Source: Hyperoodon ampullatus | Taxonomy: Eukaryota; Chordata; Mammalia; Artiodactyla; Ziphiidae | NCBI GenBank assembly: GCA_949752795.1 | Contig: OX457058.1 | Location: forward strand, 166,472,223 to 166,536,222 | Reading direction: 5' to 3' | DNA: 64,000 nt | Part shown: piece after piece, positions 34,682 through 47,013 of the stretch | Position numbering within the stretch: position 1 is the stretch's first letter | How the letters are laid out: each line of letters starts with the position of its first letter | Translations under genes and position numbers: made by a program | Notes under the pieces: generated by a model | Databases searched by the model: none | What the model was told of the DNA's origin: nothing | What the model saw: only the letters and a program-made list of their open reading frames with translations

Positions 34682-34914
34682 TTTTTTTTTTTTTTTTTTT
34701 GCTGTACGCAGGCCTCTCCCCGTTGTGGCCTCTCCCGCTGCGGAGCACATGCCCCGGACGCACAGGCCCAGTGGCCGTGGCTTGCAGGCCCAGCGGCCAC
34801 AGCTCACGGGCCCAGCCGCTCCGCGACATGTGGGATCCTCCCGGACTGGCGCACGAACCCGCATCCCCTGCATCAGCAGGCGGACTCTCAACCACTGTGC
34901 CACCAGGGAAGCCC
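34682..34914 (-). mobile_element. CHR-type SINE, A-tailed, next to the L1 5' end
   Basis: Reverse SINE with a 20-nt T-run. The body carries an extra CCGTGGCTTGCAGGCCCAG unit (partial duplication of the CCCAGCGGCC block). Exact 14-bp TSD GGAGCTCCATTTTT at 34668-34681 and 34915-34928. Confidence 0.93.
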
Positions 34915-34928
34915 GGAGCTCCATTTTT

Positions 34929-36371
34929 AAAGTCACTTTTTTTTTAACCTTAACCCAGTGAGACGTTTTTCATGACTCCTCTGTAAAAACCCTGTACATT
35001 CTCATGATCTCATGTTTGTTTGAGAGGAGATGGGACCCAGTGCTAACTCATCCATCCCTTCAGGTTCTTCTTTCCAACAATTTGTATAAAATGAAGAGAG
35101 GAAAGGGTTTTTAACTGATGGACTGAGTTTATTAAACACAGATGCAGTAAAGCCACAGTTAAAAACAAAGAAAAATACTGAGGTTTGCAGGCAGGAGGTA
35201 AGGAAACATAGAAGATAGATGTCAAAGGGAGCATTTTGAGGTAGAAGGAAAAGCCGCCAGTGAGGAAGGAAGATGGGTAGGATGCAAGATACAGAAAACA
35301 AGCTTTTCAGACATCAGCATCTTCATTTCTTTGTCTTTAGAGAAGCGTCATGATGCTCTGAAAGGGCAGGGAGACCAAACAGCCACCACTGGTACCCATT
35401 TTGCACCAGATGCTAAATCTCCTCTGGGCACTGGGCAGACACTCCCAGTAGGTGCCCAGATTATAATAATGAAATTTGTTGAGCCCTTCGGTGTGCCAGG
35501 CACTGTACTAAGCGATAATTTATGTAATAATCATCCTGTTTGATCCTCAGAAAAACACTCCGAGGTAGGTGATGACATCCCCATTTCAGAGATGAGCAAA
35601 CTGAGACTTAGGAAACTTGCTTCTCATCCCACAGCTGGCAGAAGAAGGAGCAGGTCCATCTGGCTTCAAAGCCCACAGTTTTTCCAGACTGCTGTGTCAC
35701 CTTCACAAGCACCAGATTGTATTGTGAACTAATTAATTAGTTGAGCATAATGCTCCCCAAAAACACGATGTAGAATTGCTGTTGTTCTCCCAGCACTGAC
35801 AAAAAATTAATTCAAAATAATATCAGCGAAGATGGAGTCAGCTCCACTTCCACCTGATTTTATTCTTCCTTGATAGTTTTTTTTTAATAAAAGCTATTAC
35901 CATTACCCTGATTACCCTTTGCCACCTCTGCATTTTCAACAAATCCAGAGTAAGTCAGGGAGAATGGTGGATGCTTCTGATGCTGTATTCCAAGGAATCC
36001 TAATCCTGCTGGTGTGCCCAGCCTAAATTAGATGTGGTGTGAATATTGCTAAAGGGCTAAAGGACCCAAGGAGAGCAGACAGTACTGGGCTTGTCTGAGG
36101 ATTCCTCTCTCCCATTCACTTGCGGAGAACAATATGAGCTGTTTCAGTTCTCTAGGATGAGTCCCTCCCAGAAGACACCGAAGGTTTCCTTGACCATGCA
36201 TGGGTGGAGACTTAAATCAAATCCTCATTAATGGAGCTCTGGAATACAGTCCTAAATCTTTCTCGATAACTTAACTGGTCTTTTTCTGTAGCTGAATTAG
36301 TGCCTGGCATTTGGAAATGCTGATTTATCACATAATTGGCTTGGCTGTATTGGCATTTGTTTAATGGGGTT
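34929..36371. other. Unique intron with a MIR
   Basis: MIR at about 35450-35700 (GTGCCAGGCACTGTACTAAG...CATTTCAGAGATGAGCAAACTGAG). Otherwise unclassified; no gene seen. Confidence 0.5.
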
Positions 36372-36382
36372 TGGTGGGTGCC

Positions 36383-36748
36383 TCTCCCTCCTTCCCTCCC
36401 TCCCTCCCTTCTTTCCTTTTCCTTTCTTTTCTTTTTATTTATTTTGGCTGCATTGGGTCTTTGTTGCCACGTGCAGGCTTTCTCTAGTTGCAGCAAGCGG
36501 GGGCTACTCTTTGTTGAGTTGCGGTGGCTTCTCATTGCAGAGCACAGGCTCTAGGCGCACGGGCTTCAGTAATAGTGGCACGCAGGCTCAGTAGTTGTGG
36601 CTCATGGGTTCTAAGTGCAGGGTCAGTAGTTGTGGCGCACGGACTTAGTTGCTCCATGGCATGTGGGATCTTCCCGGACCAGGGATCAAACCCATGTCCC
36701 CTGCATTGGCAGGCAGATTCTTAACCACTGCGCCACCAGGGAAGTCCC
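36383..36748 (-). mobile_element. CHR-type SINE with polypyrimidine (strand-reversed) tail
   Basis: Reverse SINE body about 36435-36748. The tail is a (CCCTT)n/TTTC-rich tract (36383-36434), i.e. a purine tract in SINE sense. Exact 11-bp TSD TGGTGGGTGCC at 36372-36382 and 36749-36759. Confidence 0.9.
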
Positions 36749-36879
36749 TGGTGGGTGCCACTTTCCTGCTCTGGCTCCTTTGTCTCATTACATTATATCT
36801 CATCACTTCTGCTTCAGCATTCACTCCATGGGGAAGGGTGGGGAGTCTCCCAGGTACCTCTTAGGTCTTGCAGTCCACA

Positions 36880-37000
36880 TGGAACCATGAATCCCCTGTC
36901 TATCTCATTTACTTCTGTGTGTCTGCACCTACCACACAATGCCTGGCACACCACAGGCCCTCAGTAAATGTTTGTTGAGTAGATGAATAAATGGAACTAC
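36880..37000. mobile_element. MIR/L2-like fragment
   Basis: CACAATGCCTGGCACACCAC...TCAGTAAATGTTTGTTGAG is the common MIR/L2-type stretch. Confidence 0.5.
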
Positions 37001-37209
37001 TTTCTGTGCGTTTTGACTGTGATGTCCTTGTGCGCTTCCTTTGTCGCCACTGGATGAGAACCCGGCATTCATACGATCTCCCAAAATGACTGTTTCTTCT
37101 GATAGCCAGAGAGGACAGTGATCCAGCTCAAAGCCCCGAACAGGGGTTGCTCAAATGAATTATCAGAGGTGAGACAAGTGTGAAGTGACTTATCTTAATG
37201 TTTAATAAA

Positions 37210-37724
37210 ACATTATCTTAGATGTGGCACGTATATACAATGGAATATTACTCAGCCATAAAAAGAAACGAAATTGAGCTATTTGTAATGAGGTGGATGG
37301 ACCTAGAGTCTGTCATACAGAGTGAAGTAAGTCAGAAGGATAAAGACAAATATCGTATGCTAACACATATATATGGAATTTAAGAAAAAAAATGTCATGA
37401 AGAACCTAGGGGTAAGACAGGAATAAAGACACAGACCTACTAGAGAATGGACTTGAGGATATGGGGAGGGGGAAGGGTAAGTTGTGACAAAGTGAGAGAG
37501 TGGCATGGACATATATACACTACCAAACGTAAAATAGATAGCTAGTGGGAAGCAGGGGACACGGGTTTGTGCCCCGGTCTGGGAAGATCCCACATGCTGC
37601 GGAGCAGCTGGGACCATGAACCATGGCCGCTGAGCCTGCGCATCCGGAGCCTGTGCTCCGCAACGGGAGAGGCCACAACAGTGAGAGGCCCACGTACTGC
37701 AAAAAAAAAAAAAAAAAAAAAAAA
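37210..37724 (+). mobile_element. Chimeric L1-CHR SINE insertion
   Basis: One insertion with two parents. 37221-37549 is L1 ORF2 end and 3' UTR (ATACAATGGAATATTACTCAGC ... GGCATGGACATATATACACTACC ... AGTGGGAAGCAG). From about 37550 it continues without a gap as the 3' two-thirds of an A-tailed CHR SINE (GGGGACACGGGTTTGTGCCC ... CCCACGTACTGC) and a 25-nt A tail. An exact 18-bp TSD ATCTTAATGTTTAATAAA (37192-37209, 37725-37742) encloses both. The junction lies at shared GCAG, as expected for a template switch during target-primed reverse transcription. Confidence 0.9.
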
Positions 37725-37742
37725 ATCTTAATGTTTAATAAA

Positions 37743-37905
37743 GCGAAACAGAAACAGACTCACAGACTTAGAGAGTGAACTTATGGTTACCAGCGGGGAA
37801 GGGTGGGTGGGGGGATAGATTGGGCGTTTGGGATTGACATGTACATGCTGCTATATTTAAAATAAAATGCCTAAAAAAAGTTAACACGATAAAAAAAAAA
37901 AAAAC
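37743..37905 (+). mobile_element. L1 3' end, internally shortened
   Basis: AAACAGAAACAGACTCACAG...TTATGGTTACCAGCGGGGAA...GGGATTGACATGTACATGCTGC, then joined early to an A-rich end. Same family as 48060-48435. Confidence 0.75.
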
Positions 37906-38229
37906 TGATTCTGTGAGAGGAAATACCAGAGTATGTAGTTCTTGCTTTACTTGCTTCCTTTTCCTCTGTCTTAATGAGATCAAGTCCTATTCCTGGTCAC
38001 CTAGAAGGAGGACAAGTCCCCATTACACGTGCACCACAGCATCATCAGGTTTATCGGGCGCCTACGGGATGGCGTGCTACATTATCAAGGATTTTTCTCT
38101 AGAATTAAAGTTTTCTCTAGAAATGCATTTGTCCTAAACTTGTTTCTAAGTTAATCATTTTGGTAGAAGCATTTTAATGAATTAAATGTTTGTCTACTGA
38201 TATTTATCATGTATCAAGATTTATTATAG

Positions 38230-38309
38230 TATTGGGTTGGCCCAAAAGTTCGTTTGGGTTTTCCTGTAACATCTTATGGAAAAACCCAGACTTTTTAGCC
38301 AACCCAATA
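38230..38309. mobile_element. Mariner MITE (about 76 bp, imperfect hairpin)
   Basis: TTGGGTTGGCCCAAAAGTTCG at the left and ...CTTTTTAGCCAACCCAA at the right form terminal inverted repeats around a TTTTCCTGTAACATCTTATGG centre, flanked by TA on both sides. It resembles the MADE1-like mariner MITEs of artiodactyls. The right arm has lost a few bases. Confidence 0.9.
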
Positions 38310-38468
38310 TCATAGTGAGGATTTAGCTTTCTAAGCCTAGAAATCACAAAGGATAAGACTGAGAGATTTGGGTGAAAACACAAAACTTCTGTGTACTTAA
38401 CACCTAAAACAAAAGATAAAACAATCAACTACAAAAAATGTTTCTAGCTAATGAAAAGAGTTAATGTT

Positions 38469-38681
38469 GGGCTTCCCTGGTGGCGCAGTGGTTGAGAGTC
38501 CACCTGCCGATGCAGGGGACACGGGTTCGTGCCCCAGTCCGGGAGGATCCCACATGCCGCGGAGCGGCTGGGCCCGTGAGCCATGGCTGCTGAGCCTGTG
38601 CGTGCGGAGCCTGTGCTCCGCAACGGGAGAGGCCACAGCAGTGAGAGGCCCGCGTACCGCAAAAAAAAAAAAAAAAAAAAA
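38469..38681 (+). mobile_element. CHR-type SINE, A-tailed young subtype
   Basis: Near-consensus copy with a 21-nt A tail. TSD AGTTAATGT at 38459-38467 and 38682-38690 (one further base differs). Confidence 0.92.
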
Positions 38682-38769
38682 AGTTAATGTCTGTTATATA
38701 CACAATAAAGAAAACATGAATACCCGCACCCCTGGGAACAACTTAATATTCCATCAGTAGGGAGATGAT

Positions 38770-41030
38770 TAAGCACATTATAGTAACAGTAGTAACTATT
38801 ACCATTTATTGAGTACCTACTGTGCATCTCAGATGGTTGTCTCATCCAACCCTCACAAATTCATCCATAACCGGAATGCAATGAAGCTATAAGAAGTATA
38901 TTTTTTACACAGAACATGATCATAATATATAAAATAGAAAATATGTCATAAAACAATATCCTATTTATATAAGGAAAAAATATATACATAACCTGATAAC
39001 ATAAAGAAAGATAGAAACCCAACAGTGTGATATAAATCGCAAAACAGTGGGTGACGTGATTCTAGGATGTAATTTGTTTTCTTAATGCCTATCTTTATTT
39101 TCCAATTTCTACAATGAAGAAGTTACTTTAAAATTTTATGCACATTGTAAACTCAACCCCTGTTTTTTTTTAAAAAAAAATGGATTACATGTGATCCTAC
39201 CGCCTCAAGAAGTATATATTGAACATAATTTAAGCCACTTTGGATGTTTGAAGCTTATCACCATGGGCAAGAAAATCACCTTTCTGAGTTAGGAAGGAAT
39301 TCTACCAGTGCCATCAAGGAACCACTGTGGTTAGCATTATTTGTCTTTACATTAACCTGTGACCACTAGAACCTTCCTTTGCTCAGATGTCCCTTTGTCC
39401 TGGGATCAAGTGGCTCTTCCTAATAGGAGTGCACATCAAAATCTCCTAGGAAACTTTTTTTAAAATGTGTAACTGCCTTGACAGCTTGACTGGAGTTTTT
39501 GATTCAGTAGGTCTGAGGTAGGGCCTTGGAAGCTCCATATAAAACAAACTCCAGAGCTTCCTTTTTATCTTCTTTAAGAGCCAGTGTTACAGTCAGCATG
39601 TCTTCTGCTGCTGGTATCAGCTGCCTTACTTTTCTCAGGTTATTTGTGTGAGGACCCAAGAAAGGCTTCTTCCTTCTGCCAACACATTAGAGCAGTCATT
39701 CTCATACTTGTTCAGATGATGAGATACCTAACCGTCTTAGTCCTCCTTGCAGACTATAATGAAACATTGTGACATTTAATTCTCTTATAAAAACTAGGGA
39801 CAATTTTATTAGCAGTAAGTATGACCATGTTTTCTGTACTGCCTCATTTTCTTACAAGTATTAGAACTCACTGGGATTAGCTCAAGGCAAAATGCAGAAT
39901 GTATTATAAGGAGAGAGGGGTAGTTTCTGGACCTGTAGGGCAGGAAGCACAGCCCGCCCTCACAAGAGCCCTAAACTATGAGGTAGAAAACCAGCAGGAA
40001 ACGGCAGTCATTTTCTCAATCTCTTGTTTTTGACTTCTGCTTCCTGCCTCTCCCCACTCTTGGAGGCTGATGGCCACCCCTCAGCCCCTGAGTTTTTATC
40101 TCCTGAGTTGAAACAACCAGCAATGACTGCATGCTGTTTCTTAGTCCCGCCTCTACATTCCTTAGAGAATCTGATTGGCCATATGTAAGTCAGGTGTTTA
40201 TCCCTTGTGCAATCAATTGAATCTTGGGGGGTTGGATCAGGCAGGATAAACATGACTGCAAAGGCAAAATCCCCAGGGAGGAAATAGGTGGAGGGAAACC
40301 CCAAACCTCCTTCATTTTATCTTATTTTACCTCTTAACATAAGCCCCCCTTCCTATACACCTTGAGACATGGCCCAGTATAACCAGCCATGTTATCAACA
40401 GCCACAAATTGTGTTCTGCATCCTTGATGGGAGAATATTCAGAGTCCTGTGAGCTGCAGTGGAGAGAGGATCCTGGTTCCCAGGTATGACCACCTATCAG
40501 CTGCCATCTGTGGACTAAGCAATCAGGTTACATCACCTACAACACAAATTCCCCTTTAGAAAAAGGAATGGGGTATAGGAACCACCATGGCATCGTGTCC
40601 AGTTATCACCCATTGGTGTAGAGTGTATACAGCATCCTGAGGGCCAGAGAGAGAAAAGTGAACCCAGCTCTTTCAAACACAGGTATCAAAACCCACACAC
40701 ACTAACTTAAGCAAACAGAGAGAATCCATCACAAGAATCCAGCTCACTCTCAAAATCTCAGGGCAGACTTGGTGGGGGATGACTCTCAGTCTGTCTCTGG
40801 GCCTCCTGTAGCTGCGTCATGTTTCTCTCTCTACTTCTCTCTATCCCAGGCCCTAACCTGGGGACTCTTCATAGGCTCTAAAATATGAATTCAGAGGAAC
40901 TAGACATTCCTACTGCAGGGTTCTTTAAGTACCACTGGGGCTACATATAATTTTAGGTGGTACATGGAAAACAGTGTATTTTTAAATGGGTATTTAACTG
41001 ACATTTATTTACTCCAATTTTTATTTAAAT

Positions 41031-41065
<35 letters not shown>

Positions 41066-42650
41066 CTCTGTGATTTTTGCTCTCTTTGTTTAGGAGGAAG
41101 TTTAGTCAGAGTTTCCAAGTGCTGCAATTTATATAACATTATTAGGTCCATGACCACTCAAGCTAAAGGTCGATATGGCCACATCATGGAGAGAGCTTCT
41201 GGAGACCCTAAAAGCCTCACCCAGATTTCCTTGGGAATGGAGCTCGTCACATTAATGGGCTTCTCTTGTCATCAAGAAATACTAGGATCCTATCCCGAAT
41301 CTTTAAAAAAATAATTTTGTATCCATCTTTGAAACTAAAGAATGAAAATCACCTGTTACCTCACTAACCAGAGTTAGGGCTTCCACTTTTGTGTGTTTCT
41401 TTTCAAACACTGTGTGTATGGTTTTCACAGAGTTGAGATGAACTATTTCTAAAATAGGTTAACCCACTCTGTTGTCTCAGTAGGTAGAGTTTTTGTTTGG
41501 GACTCTGCATGGCCTCCAATACTGCTATGTACAACTGCAAGTACAGGAAGTATCAAAAATGGACCCCTCTCCACCCTTATTCAAGTCACTCCCTTGGTGA
41601 TTTTGTAAACATCCTCAATAAATCTCTGATACACCTTGTTTCTTGTTAATGACCTCCTTTTCCTGAAAGTTATATATAGGAGAAATCCCAAGAAAAATAT
41701 AATGTCCATTAGTTGGGTTTCAGGAAATTGATCATTGATTTATCTATATGAGTTTTTAGATTGTTTCTGACTCAACAATTGGCTTTGAATGTATCATCAA
41801 GTTTTCTGTTTGAGGCAAGTGGGGAAAAAGTGCTGATTGTTTAGGCAAATTTTGAGGGCTCTAGATGAAAGGCATTGCTATCACAGAGCAAAGTGAAACC
41901 CTGTGTGATCAGAGCAGTAAGTCAACATCTGTGAGAACCTGACCATACAGCAGAAAAATGGAAATCGGGGTGGGCATGATGTTCACAGAATTATTCAGAA
42001 GGGTTTGGAACATCTGCTTAAGGGAGAAAGTCCCAGAACCACATTCTTTCTCCTACCAAACAAACATAATTTTTCCTTCCAGGGGAGGCAAGTAGTGCAG
42101 ACAGTCCCCAAATTGTGTGTATTTGGCTTTGACATACAGAATGGTTTCTTCCCCCCACCCAGCAAATTTCCTTCTCTGATAGATATATATATACCTGACT
42201 AATTATGCAGCTCTTGAATTTTCTTGAGCTGCTGTTGTATTAGCACATTAGCACATTACCTAAGGCTTGGTTTTCTCCTGCCTTTCCCTTTGCAACTCAA
42301 TATTAAAATTAATTTGCTTTTTCTATGTTAGGAAGTACCTAAGGGCTTAGATAAAGTTTCTTTGGCATTAATTCCACTTTAGTGTAAATAGTGTAGATAA
42401 TCTACACCTGGATAAATAGGGACTGGCCACAGTCAAAAAAGAACAAAACTTTTAGAGCTTTATTTAGGAACCCTGATGCAAGGAAGTGTGAGTTCACTTT
42501 GCATTCTTAAAACTCCAGAATAGTTGCCATGGGTGCATTTCTGTGGCTTAATTTTTTGTCACTGGCCCATTCTCAAAGCTCAGAGAGGTTTGACCCTAAT
42601 GGAGTCTGAACTCGAAGTAGATACTGCATAATGAAATTACACTTAATAAA
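38770..42650. other. Mostly unique intron
   Basis: MIR core at 38785-38880 (CCATTTATTGAGTACCTACTG). A hAT MITE-like stretch lies at 39415-39560 (GAGTGCACATCAAAATCTCC...GATTCAGTAGGTCTGAGG). An unclassified LTR-like stretch lies at 39860-40320 (GAGAATCTGATTGGCC). No gene seen. Small frames are not conserved proteins I know. Confidence 0.45.
41032..41063. repeat. (CA)n microsatellite
   Basis: About 16 CA units. Confidence 0.95.
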
Positions 42651-42660
42651 CCGCTTTCCT

Positions 42661-42787
42661 GGGGATTCCCTTGTGGTCCAATGGTTAGGACTCCGCGCTT
42701 TCACTGCCAAGGGTCCGTGTACAATCCCTGGTCGGGGCACTAGGGCACCGCAAGCCATGCAGCATGGCCAAAAAATTAAAAATAAGT
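42661..42787 (+). mobile_element. Short CHR-type SINE (GGCCAAA-ended)
   Basis: GGGGATTCCCTTGTGGTCCAATGG head, CAATCCCTGGTCGGGGC B box, CATGGCCAAAAAATTAAAAA end. TSD AATAAAC(C/T)GCTTTC on both sides, slightly diverged. Older than the A-tailed copies. Confidence 0.88.
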
Positions 42788-42799
42788 AAATAAACTGCT

Positions 42800-45700
42800 T
42801 TCTGGCTGGTACCTGTGACTTCCAGGACATAAGGCTTTTCTGTTTCCTGGAGAGAAAACTGCCTACCTCATAGAAGACAAGGCCTAATCAGCCCCAAGGT
42901 TATTAGGCAGGCATCTTAAGTGTGAAGCAGCGGATTGAACAAATGAAAACAATAATTTTATCCAATTAGTAGTGGTTATTTTTGTAGCTTTGATTTGTAC
43001 ACGTGAAACAGTGGAATGATTTTGAAAAATATTCTGAAGATCTGCTACTTATAAAATTGTATTTGCACCTTAGGGTAGCTATTTGACTCCTGCAGATGCC
43101 CTACATGCTTTACAACTAAGTGGGCTGCAGCTTACCTGTGGATTTACCCCTTGCAAGATGCTTCACTCTGCTGTATCTTAGTTTATCCATCAGTAACGGG
43201 GTGATAGTAATCACAGCTCACGGAGTTGTGCTGAGGAATGAAGGAATGACATAGGCAAGGCGTTTAGAACCATGCTTTTTCACTGAAGTCACTTTCAGTA
43301 CAAAATGGGCAGGGGACTCTTTTTCTGAAATCGTCATCATAAGTCCCAGCCTGTCTCTACTCTGATAGCTTGTCCTGGATCAGTGATCCCAATGAGGGTG
43401 TCTTGTCCTTTGCATGGCAAAACCAGTACTGAGACAAGGGAGCGGGGTCTCATCTTCAGGAATGGCCCATTGGAGTGAACTCCTCTGCAAATATGGGGCT
43501 GCTCCATTAATTCTGGTTGAGGTGGAGACGTACACCTGTGTTGTGGTACAGGTGACTGTAACCACCATCTCAGAGAAAGCTCATTGGACACCAGACTCAG
43601 CACATAGCTCTTCCACTTACTGGAATATCTTCACCTGTAGATGAGAGAAAACTGAGGCTTCGAGGGGTTAAGTAAACATCCTGCATGTTCTCAAATGCCT
43701 GGTGACAAAGGCAGGACTCCATCCTGGATGATCGGATTCCAGGAGTCATAATCTCAACCCTGACTGCACACAGCCACGCTCAGAACCCTGTGTTCTCTCC
43801 TGCCCCGGTCCTGGTTATCGGAATCAATTACATGAACAGTATCTTCTCTCCTGGGTCCTTCCCCCAACCCCTGTGAAATTCCTTCCCTTATCTATATATA
43901 GCCCTTGGGAACTGGAGCCTTTCTTGGAGCTTCTAAATCAGTATGGTGTGTTTTCTCAGATGTTCACACTAAGTTTCCATCTCTCTGCTGGTTGCTGTTT
44001 TCCGGATTTCTAGTCGAATTGGAAAGCTTTCATCTACAGTGTTAGAACATTAGAGTTTGAGGAATTTTGTGTTCGTTAACACTTCGGGAATTTTAATGGC
44101 AACTTGGGTGATTTTATCCAGGAGCTTTTTCCCATGAAAAATAATGCAGGTATTTTTGGATATTGAAAAATACATGGGAAGTTAGAGCACCCTCTCCACA
44201 CCAAGGAGAAAAAGGTGTCTTTTTCCCTCCCTTGGGCCAGAGAGACCTGTAAGCGCATCGTGTCCCTCTGAAGACTTCTCTTTTCTTCTTCTGTTCTCCC
44301 TATGCTAAATGAAGCATGGAGCTTGTCCAGATGCTTGAGATCAGCCTCTCAGCTTCCTTGAAAGCTACCCCGTCTTTATCTCTGCACATTGCTGGCAGCC
44401 AGGAGTCAGCCCTTTTGTCCACTTGTCATCCTCCATTCTTTCTCTGCTGATCTTTCCCCTTTCTTCTGACAACCCCCTTACTTTGCTCCTGTGCCCAGTT
44501 TTCCTTCAACATCAGTTTTCCTCTTCCTGTCAGAAAGTCCTAATCTTGCTGTTCCTCTAGGACCAGAGGAATGAGAGCCTTGCTCAACGCCCCCCGCCCC
44601 TGCGCCTTCTCCTTTTCATGCTGTTTGGCCCCCTCCCTGCCTTCTCTTTGGGTGTCAGGAACTGAGTCATTTTGGGACTTTCTCTCTGGACCCTTTCCTC
44701 CCTGAAAGCAGTAACATTATTTTCTATAGAGACTGTCTCAAATCCATTATTCTACAGGCCTTTCTTTGATGAGTTTCTGAAAACACAGATTGCCAGAAGC
44801 CTGTTCTCTCTCTTGACACAGCAGAAGCACCCAGCCGGCAGCAAGTCACACTGCCCTTGTTGCAACATGTGTGCCCGTGTTTGGGGACTCTGTGACTTGC
44901 TTGATAATTTTATCTTTAAAAAATGTCCCTGAAGCCTTTGTGTGATCATCTGACGAATTCTGCCAGAATTGTCTCGTGAGGGTGATATCCATTCTCTGTT
45001 TCTCTCCCAGGCAGTGTGTCCTCATGCGATGGCCAGGTTAAGCCCAAGAGAAGACTCTGCGCTACTCATGTTTGGCCAGGAAGGTGGGAGAGCCCCGGGG
45101 AATCCCTTCCTTTATGAGGCGTTGTCATCTTAAACTTGGGGATTGACTACTTTCCAACTCCATCTTGCTATTAACAAATAGTAGGGTGGTGGGGTTGCGT
45201 TCAGCCGTACTCCTCTGACCTTCAGTAATACTGTCCCTTACCCACGCTGGTCTCCTTTCTGGTTTTCCAGTCTTCCATGCTCCTTTCTGCTTCCGGCCCC
45301 TTTGGACTCACCTTTCCTTCTCTCAGCTGTATATGAAACTGGGTCAGTGTCCTTCAGCCTCACCTAAGGACATGCTACCTTCTATTATCTGCTCTGGGAA
45401 GTAGCCCTCCCCTCATTTACCTCCTCTCTAGCCCTTACCTGAAATGATGGATGTTAGAGGCAAAGCTGTCACTTGATTTTCACATGCAGGATAGAGCAAG
45501 TGGCGGAACAACCAACATTTGAGCAACACAAGTCCCCCTATACTTTTGTGGGGACACCCTGTGGGGACAGATTAGGCACCACCCACCCTGTGGTCCTGGA
45601 TCGTTGTCGCTGAGGGTGATAGTGTACTAATGGGCTTAGCATCTCAGGCATTGGGTCTTTAGGTACAAAATCCATTGCCTTCCAGAATCAAGGAAGTTAT

Positions 45701-46505
45701 TGTTTTTTTCTTCTTGTCAATTTTCTTGAAGTCCCTTGAATCTAATTGCAAACAGACAAGGACAGGCAGCAATTTGTGTCCTGAGAGAGCCAGGAACAAG
45801 GGCTCCATTTATTTTGTAATTTGTAATTTCTTTGTCTCCAAGGAAAAGATCCTGGGTAAAAAAAAATCATAATTGAGAGTCCAGCAAAGGTTTTGTGCTT
45901 CCTTGTGCAGCTGCATGATGTTACCAATTATTAGCCAGGGCCTTGGTAAGAGCAGGGGCAGAGAAGGAGGTTTTCAGTGGAGACAAGATCTCCAGATGCC
46001 TGAGTGGGCGGTGCTGGGGGGCAGAAAGCCATTCCTGGTAGGGGCTGGATTCTTGGGTATCTGGTCCTACTGATGCAAGTTATCCCATGACCTTGGCCAC
46101 TCTACCTCCCTGGGTTTCAATCCTTTATCTAAAGAATGAGGCAGTTCAATCAGGGCATTTTTTCTTAGCTCTGTCATACCCAATAACTTCCTTTTTATGT
46201 CAAAAGTTTTCTTACGGTACTAAAATGAAACTTTAACAAATAAGATATTCCTTTACTATCCTGAAATGAGATTGTATAAACAAAATAAGCCGTCTGTACA
46301 CATAATTTCAAAAAAGACAGTGTATTGACTTAATTTTAACATGAAGAAGAAAACAAAGGAAAATATAGTAAAATAATATGTACGTTAATAAATCCATTCT
46401 AGGGTCTGACTCTGATGAAATAGTCTGGTGCTACACCTACAGGTAGACTGACAGGTATGCTGTACTACACACAACTGCACTGCCCTCCGCAGTGGGATAA
46501 TCTGA
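42800..46505. other. Unique intron
   Basis: Reverse MIR-like stretches at 43150-43280 (CTTAGTTTATCCATCAGTAACGGGG) and 46080-46155 (CTCCCTGGGTTTCAATCC). Otherwise no repeat or gene I can name across 3.7 kb, the longest repeat-poor stretch here. Confidence 0.5.
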
Positions 46506-46510
46506 GATGG

Positions 46511-47013
46511 TGTGTTAGAGTTCTCCAGGGAAACGAAACCAATGGGGGAGAGAGACAGAAATAAGAGGAGATTTATTATAGGAATCGCTCATGTGGGTAT
46601 GAGACCAAGAAGTCCCACATTCTGTTGTCTGCAAGCTGGAGAACCAGGATAGCTGGTGGTTTAACTCAGTCAGAGTCCAAAGACTTGAGAACTGGGGAGG
46701 CTGATGGGGTAAGTCCTGATCTTGGTCCAAAGCCTGAGAACCAGGAGCCCTGATGTCCAAGGGCAGGAGAAAATGGATGTCGCAGCTCCAGCAGAGGGAA
46801 CAGATTCTCCTTTGTCAGACTTTTTGTTCTGTTCAGGCCCTCAACTGATTAGATGATGCCACTGCTTTGGTGAGGGTGATCTTTACTCAGTCTACTGTTT
46901 CAAGTGCTAATCTCTTCCAGACACATGTTCATAAACACATTGAAAAATACTGTTTTACCAGCTCTCTGGGCATCCCTTCACCTAGTCAAGTTGGCACATA
47001 AAATGAACCATCA
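46511..47013. mobile_element. MLT2-like LTR (ERVL class), solo
   Basis: Starts TGTGTTAGAGTTCTCCAGGG, with GAGATTTATTATAGGAATCG, CCCTCAACTGATTAGATGATG and the end GTTGGCACATAAAATGAACC, the recalled layout of MLT2 LTRs. About 500 bp; TSD no longer visible. Internal viral genes are absent on both sides. Confidence 0.75.

Noticed and set aside
38470..38560. tRNA gene, because of A- and B-box-like motifs
   Set aside because: These are SINE promoters; no cloverleaf or acceptor stem is present.
39860..40320. Possible LTR or gene fragment
   Set aside because: Some phrases feel like an old LTR, but I could not define ends or family, so it is mentioned only within the unique stretch.
41032..41063. 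CRISPR-like or regulatory repeat
   Set aside because: Simple (CA)n microsatellite; this is a vertebrate genome.
46511..47013. Open frame 46515-46760 as a gene
   Set aside because: Lies within the MLT2-like LTR.
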